Positions 1 to 5,517 of a stretch of DNA of 6,136 nucleotides are shown here, piece by piece (positions within the stretch are counted from its first letter, which is position 1; every line of letters begins with the position of its first letter). The notes below the pieces were generated by a model. That model was given only the letters and a program-made list of their open reading frames with translations, was not told the origin of the DNA and made no database searches. The position numbers were made by a program, and so were the translations under genes. The stretch comes from Clostridia bacterium (GTDB taxonomy: Bacteria > Bacillota_A > Clostridia > Christensenellales > Aristaeellaceae): NCBI GenBank assembly GCA_017398245.1, contig JAFQGN010000230.1:1-6136 (forward strand), read 5' to 3'.

Positions 1-587
1 ACCATATTTGCGATATCCATAGGGTTGCCCACGCGGCCTGCAGGCTGCTGGGTGGCGTCCGGGCCTTCATAGACGGTATAGGCGGTGTCGATCCAGCCGG
101 GCGAGACGGAATTGACGCGCGCCCTGCCCGCAAGCGAGACCGCAAGCGCATGCGTCAGCGCGGCGATGCCGCCCTTTGCCGCCGTGTAGCTTTCCGTCTG
201 CTTCTGGCTCATCCTGTCGCGCGAAGAGGAAATGTTCACAACCGAAGCACCGGGCGCAAAATGCGGGGCGAGCAGTTTGGTGAGATAGAACGGCGCGGTC
301 ACACCGATATCGAGGGATTGTTGAAACTCTTCCCATGTGCAGGAATCGATGCCGCGCATGGGCGGCGGAGCGTTATTGACGAGGTAATCCACATGGCCGA
401 AATCGGCAACGACTTTGGCCGCGAAGGCCTCCAGCGTGTCTTTATCGCCGATGTTGCCGGTGAAATACGGATTTTCCGCAATATCGATGACGGCCACCTT
501 GGCCCCCTGTTTTGCGAACGATTCGGCTATAGCCTTGCCGATGCCGCCCGCGCCGCCGGTGACGACGGCCACTTTATCCTTGAACAT
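1..587 (-). CDS. Short-chain dehydrogenase/reductase (SDR), partial at C-terminus
   Basis: Classical SDR oxidoreductase, expected to be a cytoplasmic NAD(P)-dependent enzyme acting on an alcohol or ketone; substrate unknown. The first 195 residues are present of a family usually near 250; the rest lies beyond position 1. Visible motifs: cofactor loop TGGAGGIG (residues 10-17); an acidic residue ending strand 2 (VID, Asp35), which favours NAD over NADP; NNAP (71-74, usually NNAG); catalytic Ser about 121 in NISSS; YTAAK with Tyr134 and Lys138; and PGWIDT (163-168). The usual active-site Asn (NV or NL before the PF motif) appears as Gly95 in LDIGVTAPF. The ATG at 587-585 follows AAGGAG with a 6-base spacer. 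That Shine-Dalgarno overlaps the stop codon of the upstream UroD-like gene, so the two are almost certainly co-transcribed. The family is certain from the motifs; the substrate is not determinable. Confidence 0.93.
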   Translation of the reverse strand, partial: MFKDKVAVVTGGAGGIGKAIAESFAKQGAKVAVIDIAENPYFTGNIGDKDTLEAFAAKVVADFGHVDYLVNNAPPPMRGIDSCTWEEFQQSLDIGVTAPFYLTKLLAPHFAPGASVVNISSSRDRMSQKQTESYTAAKGGIAALTHALAVSLAGRARVNSVSPGWIDTAYTVYEGPDATQQPAGRVGNPMDIANM

Positions 588-597
588 ATCTTTCTCC

Positions 598-1662
598 TTA
601 ATAGCGGCCTACGCGCTTGATCTCCTCGACGATGGCCTTGAAGTTTTCAAACGAGACGGAATTGGGAATGGAATGATCGGACGAGAAAATATAGCCGCCG
701 TTTTCCTTGAGCTTGGGGATGACGCGGTCGATCTCGGCAATGATTGCGTCTTTATCGTCCCACAGCACGGCATTAATGCCGCCGTGCAGCGTGAGTTTGT
801 CGCCGTATTTTTCTTTCAGGGTGAGCGGCTCCATGCCAGCCTTGACCTCCAGCGGGTTGAGCGCATCGATGCCCACGTCCATCAGGTCGTCAATGCGGGT
901 CATGATGTTTCCGCAGGAGTGCAGGCGGGCGTAGATGCCCTTGTTGTGCGCCCAATCCACCGCGCGCTTGTGCACGGGCTTGAGCAGTTCGCGGTACATC
1001 TTGTTGGAGAAGAACGTGGTGCCCTTGTAGCCCATATCGTCCGGCCAGTAGATCTCGTCGAAGCGATAGCCGGCGTCCCAAATGCGGTCAAAGAGGGCGA
1101 TGCAGGAATCGAGATAGGTATTGAACATATCCACGACCCATTCGGGCTCTTCGTACAGCGCGATGAGCAGAGTTTCGGTGCCGACCATCCACGAATGCGT
1201 GACGTCGAAACCGAACCAGAAATCGGCCGTGATCCAGCGGCCCTCGGCCACCCATTTGGCGTAGTTCTTCTTCAAATTATCCCACGGGATGCGGCTGTCG
1301 TCCAGCATCTGCATGCGCTTTTTGGCATCTTCCCATGCTTCGGGCGTAGTGACCTTGAAATCGATGAATTCCGGCGTGGAATCCTGCGTTTTGAAGCTCT
1401 TTTGCGTTACTCCCCAGCCGGTGGTGTAGATCTTGTAGGTATCGGTCTCCTCCAGGATCTTCTCTTCATAGCGCGGGGTGATGTTCACGCCGATATTGGC
1501 CGTTTTGTCGATATCGAAGTATTCGGTCCATTCGATATCCCTGGGCAGGCCCTCCTTGTGCCAGCGGCTGAACGTACCGGCCCACGGGCTGTCGATGATG
1601 GGCACGCGGTCGGCCTCTTTATGTTCAAACATGCGGGTAAAGCGTTCTTTAGACGTCATCAT
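598..1662 (-). CDS. Uroporphyrinogen decarboxylase-like (UroD/MtaA superfamily) protein
   Basis: A 354-residue member of the UroD superfamily. This superfamily includes haem-pathway HemE and the corrinoid methyltransferases MtaA, MtbA and CmuA. It is probably not HemE: the N-terminal substrate-binding region with the conserved QAGRYLPE-type motif is absent, and an EADRVPI segment (16-22), common in the methyltransferase-like branch, is present. Other landmarks: PDDMGYK (207-213), LHSCGN (247-252) giving an H-x-C metal motif (His248, Cys250), NPLEVKAGMEP (269-279), LHGGIN (292-297) and FSSDHSIP (326-333). In MtaA-type proteins the third zinc ligand is a Cys just before an IP dipeptide; here that place is taken by His330 (alignment by eye). 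The role may be methyl transfer or demethylation of an unknown compound. The first of two tandem ATGs (1662) is chosen because AAGGTGG lies 9 bases upstream; the second (1659) would be 12 bases away. First gene of an operon with the SDR. Confidence 0.9.
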   Translation of the reverse strand: MMTSKERFTRMFEHKEADRVPIIDSPWAGTFSRWHKEGLPRDIEWTEYFDIDKTANIGVNITPRYEEKILEETDTYKIYTTGWGVTQKSFKTQDSTPEFIDFKVTTPEAWEDAKKRMQMLDDSRIPWDNLKKNYAKWVAEGRWITADFWFGFDVTHSWMVGTETLLIALYEEPEWVVDMFNTYLDSCIALFDRIWDAGYRFDEIYWPDDMGYKGTTFFSNKMYRELLKPVHKRAVDWAHNKGIYARLHSCGNIMTRIDDLMDVGIDALNPLEVKAGMEPLTLKEKYGDKLTLHGGINAVLWDDKDAIIAEIDRVIPKLKENGGYIFSSDHSIPNSVSFENFKAIVEEIKRVGRY

Positions 1663-1696
1663 ATATACAAACCACCTTATCCATGCAGTTTACCAT

Positions 1697-1725
1697 ATTA
1701 TAACAAGAAGGCCCCCGCAGCACAA
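1697..1725 (-). promoter_or_regulatory. Putative sigma-70-type promoter of the UroD-like/SDR operon
   Basis: On the minus strand a perfect -10 box TATAAT (1702-1697) lies 17 bases after TTGTGC (1725-1720), a weak -35 that matches TTGACA at three of six positions. The predicted start, near 1690, gives a leader of about 28 bases to the UroD-like ATG. The -35 and spacer fall inside the hairpin that ends degV, so the promoter and the upstream terminator share DNA. The -10 is convincing; the -35 is not. Confidence 0.55.
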
Positions 1726-1742
1726 TAGCGCGAAGGCCTTCT
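1706..1742 (-). terminator. Hairpin terminator after degV
   Basis: Arms at 1742-1735 (AGAAGGCC) and 1713-1706 (GGCCTTCT) form eight perfect pairs. On the minus-strand RNA the stem extends through two G-U wobbles to CGC/GCG, giving 13 pairs and an 11-base loop. On the plus strand the wobbles would be C-A mismatches, which supports a minus-strand role. The hairpin starts one base after the degV stop codon. The following tract TTCTTGTTAT is only moderately U-rich, so termination may be partial. Confidence 0.55.
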
Positions 1743-1743
1743 G

Positions 1744-2583
1744 TTATTTTGTTTTCATTACATACGCGGCGCCGATGGAATTCTCACCCAAGTGGGTGCC
1801 GATGATGCCGCCGACCTGCGCGATGCTTGTTTCCTGCACAGGGAAGCGTTCCACGGTGGATTCCATAAAGCTTTGGCACTGCTCAATGGAAGAAGTATAG
1901 CCGAAGATGACCGGGAAGGAAGGATCTACCCCGTCCTCTTCCATATGCTTCCACGCCATGGCGTAGCCGGCTTTCAGCCCGCGCGCCTTGCCGATGGTCT
2001 CGATCACGCCCTTGAGGGTGATGACCGGCTTGATCTGCAGCGCATCGCCGATGACGCCCAGCGCCGGCGGGATGCGGCCGCCCTTGCGCAGATAGACCAT
2101 GGAGCCGATGACCCCGACGACCGTGACCCTCTCGCGCAGGTCCATAATATCGTGCACGATGGAACGCAGGCTTTCGCCGGCGTTTTTCATCTTCACGGCG
2201 TGCTCGACAAGGATGCGCTGCGACATGACCGCCTGCTGCGTATCGATAATAGTGATGCGGTCGTACCCGGACATCTGCTTTGCCACATGCGCCGATTCCA
2301 GCGTGCCGCTCAGCCCGGAAGAGAGCGAGAGCACGAGCACCTCGTCGCCCGCCTCTTTCGCCTGTTCATACAGGTCGAGATAGCTCTGCGGAGAGGGACG
2401 GCTAGTGACCGGCAGCTGCTTGCAAGCGCGCAGTTTTTCGTAAAACCGATCAAAATCGGCCTTTGTATTCATTGGAAATGGGCCGTCTTCAAACGAGGTG
2501 ACGAGTGGCACAAGGCTTATGCCCAGTTTTTCGGATTCTTCCGCCGTGATATCGCTGGCGGTATCCGTGATGATCCTGATCAT
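1744..2583 (-). CDS. DegV family fatty-acid-binding protein (FakB-type)
   Basis: A 279-residue DegV family protein, full length for the family (about 280). Characterised members (FakB) bind a fatty acid and present it to the kinase FakA, forming acyl-phosphate for membrane lipid synthesis; they act in the cytosol. Visible motifs: TDTASDI (6-12), VTSRPSP (59-65), LSLSSGLSGT (85-94), IDTQQA (113-118), LRKGGRIPPALG (165-176), IKPVITL (184-190) and GTHLGENSIGAAYV (262-275). The C-terminal His264 is present, but the usual GPG after it reads GEN. The frame is open further upstream, but ATG 2583-2581 is chosen: it follows AAGGAG by 5 bases and the protein then begins MIRIITDTASD, exactly as the family does. 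No FakA gene is in the window. The gene lies 140 bases after the APH-like gene and ends at a hairpin terminator. Which lipid it binds cannot be told. Confidence 0.93.
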   Translation of the reverse strand: MIRIITDTASDITAEESEKLGISLVPLVTSFEDGPFPMNTKADFDRFYEKLRACKQLPVTSRPSPQSYLDLYEQAKEAGDEVLVLSLSSGLSGTLESAHVAKQMSGYDRITIIDTQQAVMSQRILVEHAVKMKNAGESLRSIVHDIMDLRERVTVVGVIGSMVYLRKGGRIPPALGVIGDALQIKPVITLKGVIETIGKARGLKAGYAMAWKHMEEDGVDPSFPVIFGYTSSIEQCQSFMESTVERFPVQETSIAQVGGIIGTHLGENSIGAAYVMKTK

Positions 2584-2595
2584 TGTTTCTCCTTC

Positions 2596-2612
2596 CGCCG
2601 CAATGCGCGGCG
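2596..2612 (-). promoter_or_regulatory. GC-only hairpin abutting the degV ribosome binding site
   Basis: CGCCGC (2612-2607) and GCGGCG (2601-2596) form a six-pair all-GC stem around a five-base loop. The stem ends directly at the GAAGGAG of degV (AAGGAG at 2594-2589). A stable structure this close could affect ribosome access. No U-tract follows, so it is not an intrinsic terminator. The structure is plain in the sequence; a regulatory role is inference. Confidence 0.4.
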
Positions 2613-2648
2613 CAGGTTCGTTTGGCTTTGTTCCCAGTATCACCGTAT

Positions 2649-2663
2649 ATCTTGCCACAAGAT
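2649..2663. repeat. Inverted repeat ATCTTG-N3-CAAGAT upstream of degV
   Basis: A perfect six-base inverted repeat with a three-base centre sits 66 to 80 bases before the degV ATG, in the gap between the APH-like gene and degV. The gap (2584-2723) is A/T-rich in its upstream half and has no clear -35/-10 pair; the best -10-like words nearby on the minus strand are GATACT and GATATA. The repeat could be an operator or a short hairpin. The binding protein is unknown. Confidence 0.35.
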
Positions 2664-2723
2664 GTTGATTTCGGCAACTGACATTTTTGTCTTTTTGTAC
2701 AATTTTTACCTGAGAGAGGCCGT

Positions 2724-3659
2724 TTATGCTGCCCAGCACTGCGCGATCGCGAGCATGCGCATGCCAAGAGCACAATCGCCGATCTGCAAAAGGACGAACG
2801 ATGTGGAGACCATCTGCAAAAATCCCCAGTGCCAGATGCCTTCCTCATCGGCTCCGGTCAGTGCGGCGAGGTATCGGCTGCGCTCTTTCGCCGCCGAGAG
2901 CGGATAGGCCTCGTATTCTTCGGGCCATTCGCGCATGAGCACGCCCAGATCATATTCCCTCTCGTACAAAAGGCCTTCGGCGTCGATCAGCTTGTACTCC
3001 CCCGGCCTGTCGGGAACTTCCAGCGCGTTGTTGTTGTGCGCGTCGCCGTGCAGAAGGACAAAACATTCCGGGGCCATGGCCCGTTCGCGCGCGTCGAGGT
3101 ATTCCATCGCCCGGGCAATGACTCTTTCATCGCAGGGCTTTCCCAATGTGTTCCACGCTTCTGGAATAAAGGCGCGGAACCATGCGATAGAAGCCTCGCC
3201 GTCGAGCAGGGCAATGTCACGCGCAGGCATCTGCCATGTTTCGCACAACACGCGGCAGAGGATGCGCATCTGTTCCTGCGGTGAAAAACCGCTGCAGCGC
3301 AGAACGCCGCCGAGCCGTTCGAGCAGCACGGCGCGCCTTTGCACATCGAAGGCGTACATTTTCACATATCCGCGGCCGTCTGCCGCACGCAAGATCTGCA
3401 CAGTGCGCAGAAATTCAGACCCGTCGTCATCTGGCAGATCGATCTTGAGCACATATTGAGCGCCATTGCTGCCTTTGGCCAGCGCAACGAGCGCATGCGA
3501 ACCGCCGGAGAGCACCTCTCCGACGCAGATATTCCATGCGCTCTCCAACTGAGAAACGAGTTTATCTAATTCCCACAGCCATTTTTGGCCGCGCTCCCCC
3601 ATTGCTTTCGCACGACCGACAACCTGCGTCGGGAGCAAGTTTGCGATATTTCTGTGCAT
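2724..3659 (-). CDS. Aminoglycoside phosphotransferase-family kinase (APH(6)/streptomycin kinase-like)
   Basis: A 311-residue protein with the kinase-like fold of antibiotic and small-molecule phosphotransferases, closest by eye to the APH(6)/hydroxyurea kinase group. Motifs in order: glycine-containing loop SGGSHALV (51-58), VLKID with the ATP-binding Lys72, RGYVKMYAFD (96-105), VLLERLGG (111-118), catalytic loop HGDAHNNN (204-211; Asp206, Asn211), metal-binding IDAEG (Asp226) and YDLGVLMREW (236-245). All catalytic residues are present, so it should be active. The ATG at 3659 follows GAGAGG by 6 bases. An in-frame TTG at 3701 is rejected because its AGGAG is only one base away. A terminator upstream separates it from the sugar kinase; no clear terminator follows it, so readthrough into degV is possible. 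Chromosomal relatives of this kind need not confer resistance; the natural substrate is unknown. Confidence 0.88.
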   Translation of the reverse strand: MHRNIANLLPTQVVGRAKAMGERGQKWLWELDKLVSQLESAWNICVGEVLSGGSHALVALAKGSNGAQYVLKIDLPDDDGSEFLRTVQILRAADGRGYVKMYAFDVQRRAVLLERLGGVLRCSGFSPQEQMRILCRVLCETWQMPARDIALLDGEASIAWFRAFIPEAWNTLGKPCDERVIARAMEYLDARERAMAPECFVLLHGDAHNNNALEVPDRPGEYKLIDAEGLLYEREYDLGVLMREWPEEYEAYPLSAAKERSRYLAALTGADEEGIWHWGFLQMVSTSFVLLQIGDCALGMRMLAIAQCWAA

Positions 3660-3685
3660 TATGTGCCTCTCGTTTCGAAAATCTC

Positions 3686-3701
3686 TTGGCCGATGTGCCA
3701 A
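3686..3701. repeat. Inverted repeat TTGGC-N6-GCCAA before the APH-like gene
   Basis: A five-base inverted repeat lies 26 to 41 bases upstream of the APH-like ATG. On the minus strand it contains TTGGCA, a five-of-six match to a -35 box, but no acceptable -10 follows at 16 to 18 bases. It could be a small hairpin or operator; the promoter for the APH-like gene remains unidentified. Confidence 0.25.
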
Positions 3702-3712
3702 TCTCCTGCCGG

Positions 3713-3745
3713 AAAAGCCGCCGAAGACGGAACTGTCTGCGGCGG
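3713..3745 (-). terminator. Rho-independent terminator after the FGGY kinase
   Basis: On the minus strand CCGCCG (3745-3740) pairs with CGGCGG (3723-3718). Inside it AGAC pairs with GTCT around a six-base loop, separated from the outer stem by a C/T mismatch. The stem is followed by CTTTTCC. It lies 12 bases after the kinase stop codon and ends the kinase transcript before the APH-like gene. Confidence 0.75.
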
Positions 3746-3757
3746 TTTGCGTTTTGT

Positions 3758-5299
3758 TTACAGCGCTTCGATGGCGGTCTGTTCGACCTTGAGCAGCTGC
3801 GCATATTTTGCGATATAGGCGTTGAAGCCTTCGACGTCGGTCTGCTCGGGCGCGAGGGTGGTGCCGGTCACATCGGCAAAGACGTGGGCGTTGAGGTAGG
3901 CCTCCAGCGTTTCTCCTTCCGCCTTATTGACCAGATACGCGGCCAGCAGCGCGCTGCCGTATGGGCCGCCTTCGCCCGCGGTCTCCATGCAGGTGACAGG
4001 CGCGTTGCACGCGGCGGCCAGATACTTCTGGCCCACAACAGGGGTCTTGAACAGGCCGCCATGGCCGGTAAGGCTGTCGATGGCGACGTGTTCCCCGGCG
4101 AGGATATCCATGCCCAGCTTGAGGGTGGACATGGTGGAATAGAGCTGCGCGCGGAAGAAATTGGCCAGAGTGAATTTCGCATCGGGCATGCGCACAACCA
4201 TGGGGCGGCCGCTGTCCATATGGGTGATGCCCTCGCCCGCCATATAGTTGCAAACGAGCACGCCGCCGCAATCGGCATCGCCTGCGAGAGAGGCTTCGTA
4301 CAGCTTGGTATAGAGTTCTCCGGTAGAGGGCTGCGCGCCGAAGAGGGCGGCGGTCTCCTTCAGCACGGATACCCATGCGTTGGAATCGTTCGTGCAGTTA
4401 TTGCAGTGCACCATGGCAACGGGCTTGCCGGTGGGTGTAGTGACCATGTCGATCTCCTCGTACACCTTGCTCAGCGGCTTTTCCAGAACGACCATGGAAA
4501 AGATGGAGGTGCCCGCCGAAACATTGCCCGTGCGCGGAGCGACGGCGTTGGTAGCGGTCATGCCCGTGCCGGCATCGCCCTCGGCCGGAGCCATGGGGAT
4601 GCCCGCAGGCAGCAGGCCGCCGAGCAGCGCAGAGCCTTCTTCGCTCAGGCAGCCGGCGCTTTCGCCCGCAGCCAGAACGCCCGGGAGCAGCTCTTCCGCC
4701 GTTTTGGCAACGCCCTTTTCCGCCAGAAGCGCATTGAATTTTGCGAGCATGGCTTTATCATAGCGCATGTTTTCGCTGTCGATAGGGAACATGCCGGAGG
4801 CCTCGCCTACGCCGATGGCGTTCACGCCGGTGAGCATGTAGTGCACATAACCGGCCAGAGTGGTGATATGGGCCAGTTTGCCGATATGCTCTTCGCCATT
4901 GAGGATCGCCTGATACAGGTGCGCGACAGACCAGCGCTGCGGGATATTGAAATTGAACAGGGCGGTCAGCTCGGCCGCAGCCTGCGCGGTGATGGTGTTC
5001 TGCCAGGTGCGGAAGGGAACGAGCAGGTTCCATTCGCTGTCAAAGGCAAGGTAGCCGTGCATCATGGCGGAGACGGCCATCGCGCCGATGTTTTCACGGT
5101 TTTCCACGCCGGAGAGAGCGGTCTTCAGGCCGGTCCAGACTTCGGCCATATCATAAGTCCATACGCCGTTTTCGAATTTGCTGGCCCATGTATAATCGCC
5201 GGAGGAGACGGGCTTATGTTCTCCGTCGATCGCGACCGCCTTGATGCGGGTCGAGCCCAGTTCCACGCCCAGATACGTCTTTTTTTCAGTACATGCCAT
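3758..5299 (-). CDS. FGGY-family carbohydrate kinase (xylulokinase/YoaC-like)
   Basis: A 513-residue cytoplasmic sugar kinase of the FGGY family (usual length about 480-550), which phosphorylates a sugar or polyol with ATP. Visible motifs: first phosphate loop YLGVELGSTRIKAVAID (9-25), with Glu13 where most members have Asp; WTYDMAEVW (47-55); MMHGYLAFD (79-87); RTWQNT (97-102), part of the sugar-binding region; the catalytic-Asp segment AEGDAGTGM (239-247, Asp242); GNVSAGTS (258-265); and the C-terminal ATP-binding part TGHGGLFKTP (411-420) with METAGEGGPYGSALLAAYL (438-456). The details differ from true xylulokinase, so no specific substrate is assigned. The ATG at 5299 follows AAAAGGAG by 10 bases and puts the phosphate loop at the expected N-terminal place; an upstream TTG at 5356 would need the region containing the promoter to be coding. 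Single-gene unit with its own promoter and terminator. Confidence 0.92.
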   Translation of the reverse strand: MACTEKKTYLGVELGSTRIKAVAIDGEHKPVSSGDYTWASKFENGVWTYDMAEVWTGLKTALSGVENRENIGAMAVSAMMHGYLAFDSEWNLLVPFRTWQNTITAQAAAELTALFNFNIPQRWSVAHLYQAILNGEEHIGKLAHITTLAGYVHYMLTGVNAIGVGEASGMFPIDSENMRYDKAMLAKFNALLAEKGVAKTAEELLPGVLAAGESAGCLSEEGSALLGGLLPAGIPMAPAEGDAGTGMTATNAVAPRTGNVSAGTSIFSMVVLEKPLSKVYEEIDMVTTPTGKPVAMVHCNNCTNDSNAWVSVLKETAALFGAQPSTGELYTKLYEASLAGDADCGGVLVCNYMAGEGITHMDSGRPMVVRMPDAKFTLANFFRAQLYSTMSTLKLGMDILAGEHVAIDSLTGHGGLFKTPVVGQKYLAAACNAPVTCMETAGEGGPYGSALLAAYLVNKAEGETLEAYLNAHVFADVTGTTLAPEQTDVEGFNAYIAKYAQLLKVEQTAIEAL

Positions 5300-5340
5300 T
5301 GCAAAAGCGCTCCTTTTCCCGTAAATTGGTCTATAAAGAC

Positions 5341-5370
5341 AGTATACCTTTTGCAAAGAATTCTTGTCAA
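5341..5370 (-). promoter_or_regulatory. Sigma-70-type promoter of the FGGY kinase
   Basis: On the minus strand a perfect TTGACA (5370-5365) is followed after 18 bases by TATACT (5346-5341), five of six to consensus. The predicted start near 5334 gives a leader of about 35 bases to the kinase ATG. The spacer holds two overlapping perfect palindromes, TTTGCAAA (5350-5357) and AAGAATTCTT (5356-5365, overlapping the -35 by one base), either of which could be a repressor site. Confidence 0.8.
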
Positions 5371-5398
5371 TGGAAATGCGGCTTTGGCGGGCAAGACA

Positions 5399-5428
5399 TC
5401 CCAGTAATTTGCTATGCTAAATTTGGGA
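5399..5428. repeat. Inverted repeat in the divergent intergenic region
   Basis: TCCCA (5399-5403) and AATTT (5406-5410) are matched by AAATT (5419-5423) and TGGGA (5424-5428). This gives ten complementary positions with a two-base bulge (GT) and an eight-base centre. It lies between the two divergent promoters, about 29 bases upstream of the kinase -35, so it is a candidate operator or activator site. Confidence 0.4.
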
Positions 5429-5460
5429 AATGTACACGAAGTTCATACATTCGCCCCAAT

Positions 5461-5476
5461 CCTATATTATAATAGG
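5461..5476 (+). promoter_or_regulatory. Putative -10 region of the DUF1538 gene, inside an inverted repeat
   Basis: A perfect TATAAT lies at 5468-5473 on the plus strand. The -35 is poor: the best candidate, TTCATA at 5442-5447, is 20 bases away. The -10 is flanked by CCTAT (5461-5465) and ATAGG (5472-5476), a five-base inverted repeat that could be a repressor site or explain use of an activator. The predicted start near 5480 leaves about 37 bases of leader to the ATG at 5518. Confidence 0.5.
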
Positions 5477-5517
5477 AAACAATGAACTATAACCGTAGCG
5501 GAAGGAATGGTGATGAC

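Noticed and set aside
598..1662. HemE (haem biosynthesis uroporphyrinogen decarboxylase)
   Set aside because: The HemE N-terminal substrate-binding motif is missing and an H-x-C metal motif of the methyltransferase-like branch is present.
415..1728. 437-residue plus-strand open frame opposite the UroD-like gene
   Set aside because: Antisense shadow of a gene with clear family motifs; it also crosses the junction of two minus-strand genes and the intergenic promoter.
2584..2775. N-terminal extension of DegV by 64 residues
   Set aside because: The extension covers the intergenic gap and overlaps the APH-like gene; a strong AAGGAG and the family-typical MIRIITDTASD start support 2583.
1792..2907. 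371-residue plus-strand open frame opposite degV and the APH-like gene end
   Set aside because: It spans two minus-strand genes and their intergenic gap, with no domain motif or start signal.
5297..5315. CcpA-type catabolite operator at TTGCAAAAGCGCTCC
   Set aside because: It resembles a cre half-site but fails the conserved central CG spacing of the consensus.
5300..5356. N-terminal extension of the FGGY kinase from TTG 5356
   Set aside because: It would translate the -10 region and leader of a strong promoter; the start at 5299 has its own ribosome binding site and fits the family.
3536..5407. 623-residue plus-strand open frame opposite the FGGY kinase
   Set aside because: It mirrors the whole kinase in the antisense direction, has low-complexity Gly/Ala/His/Arg-rich content and no recognisable motif, and no promoter or ribosome binding site explains it. 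The minus-strand kinase has full family motifs.
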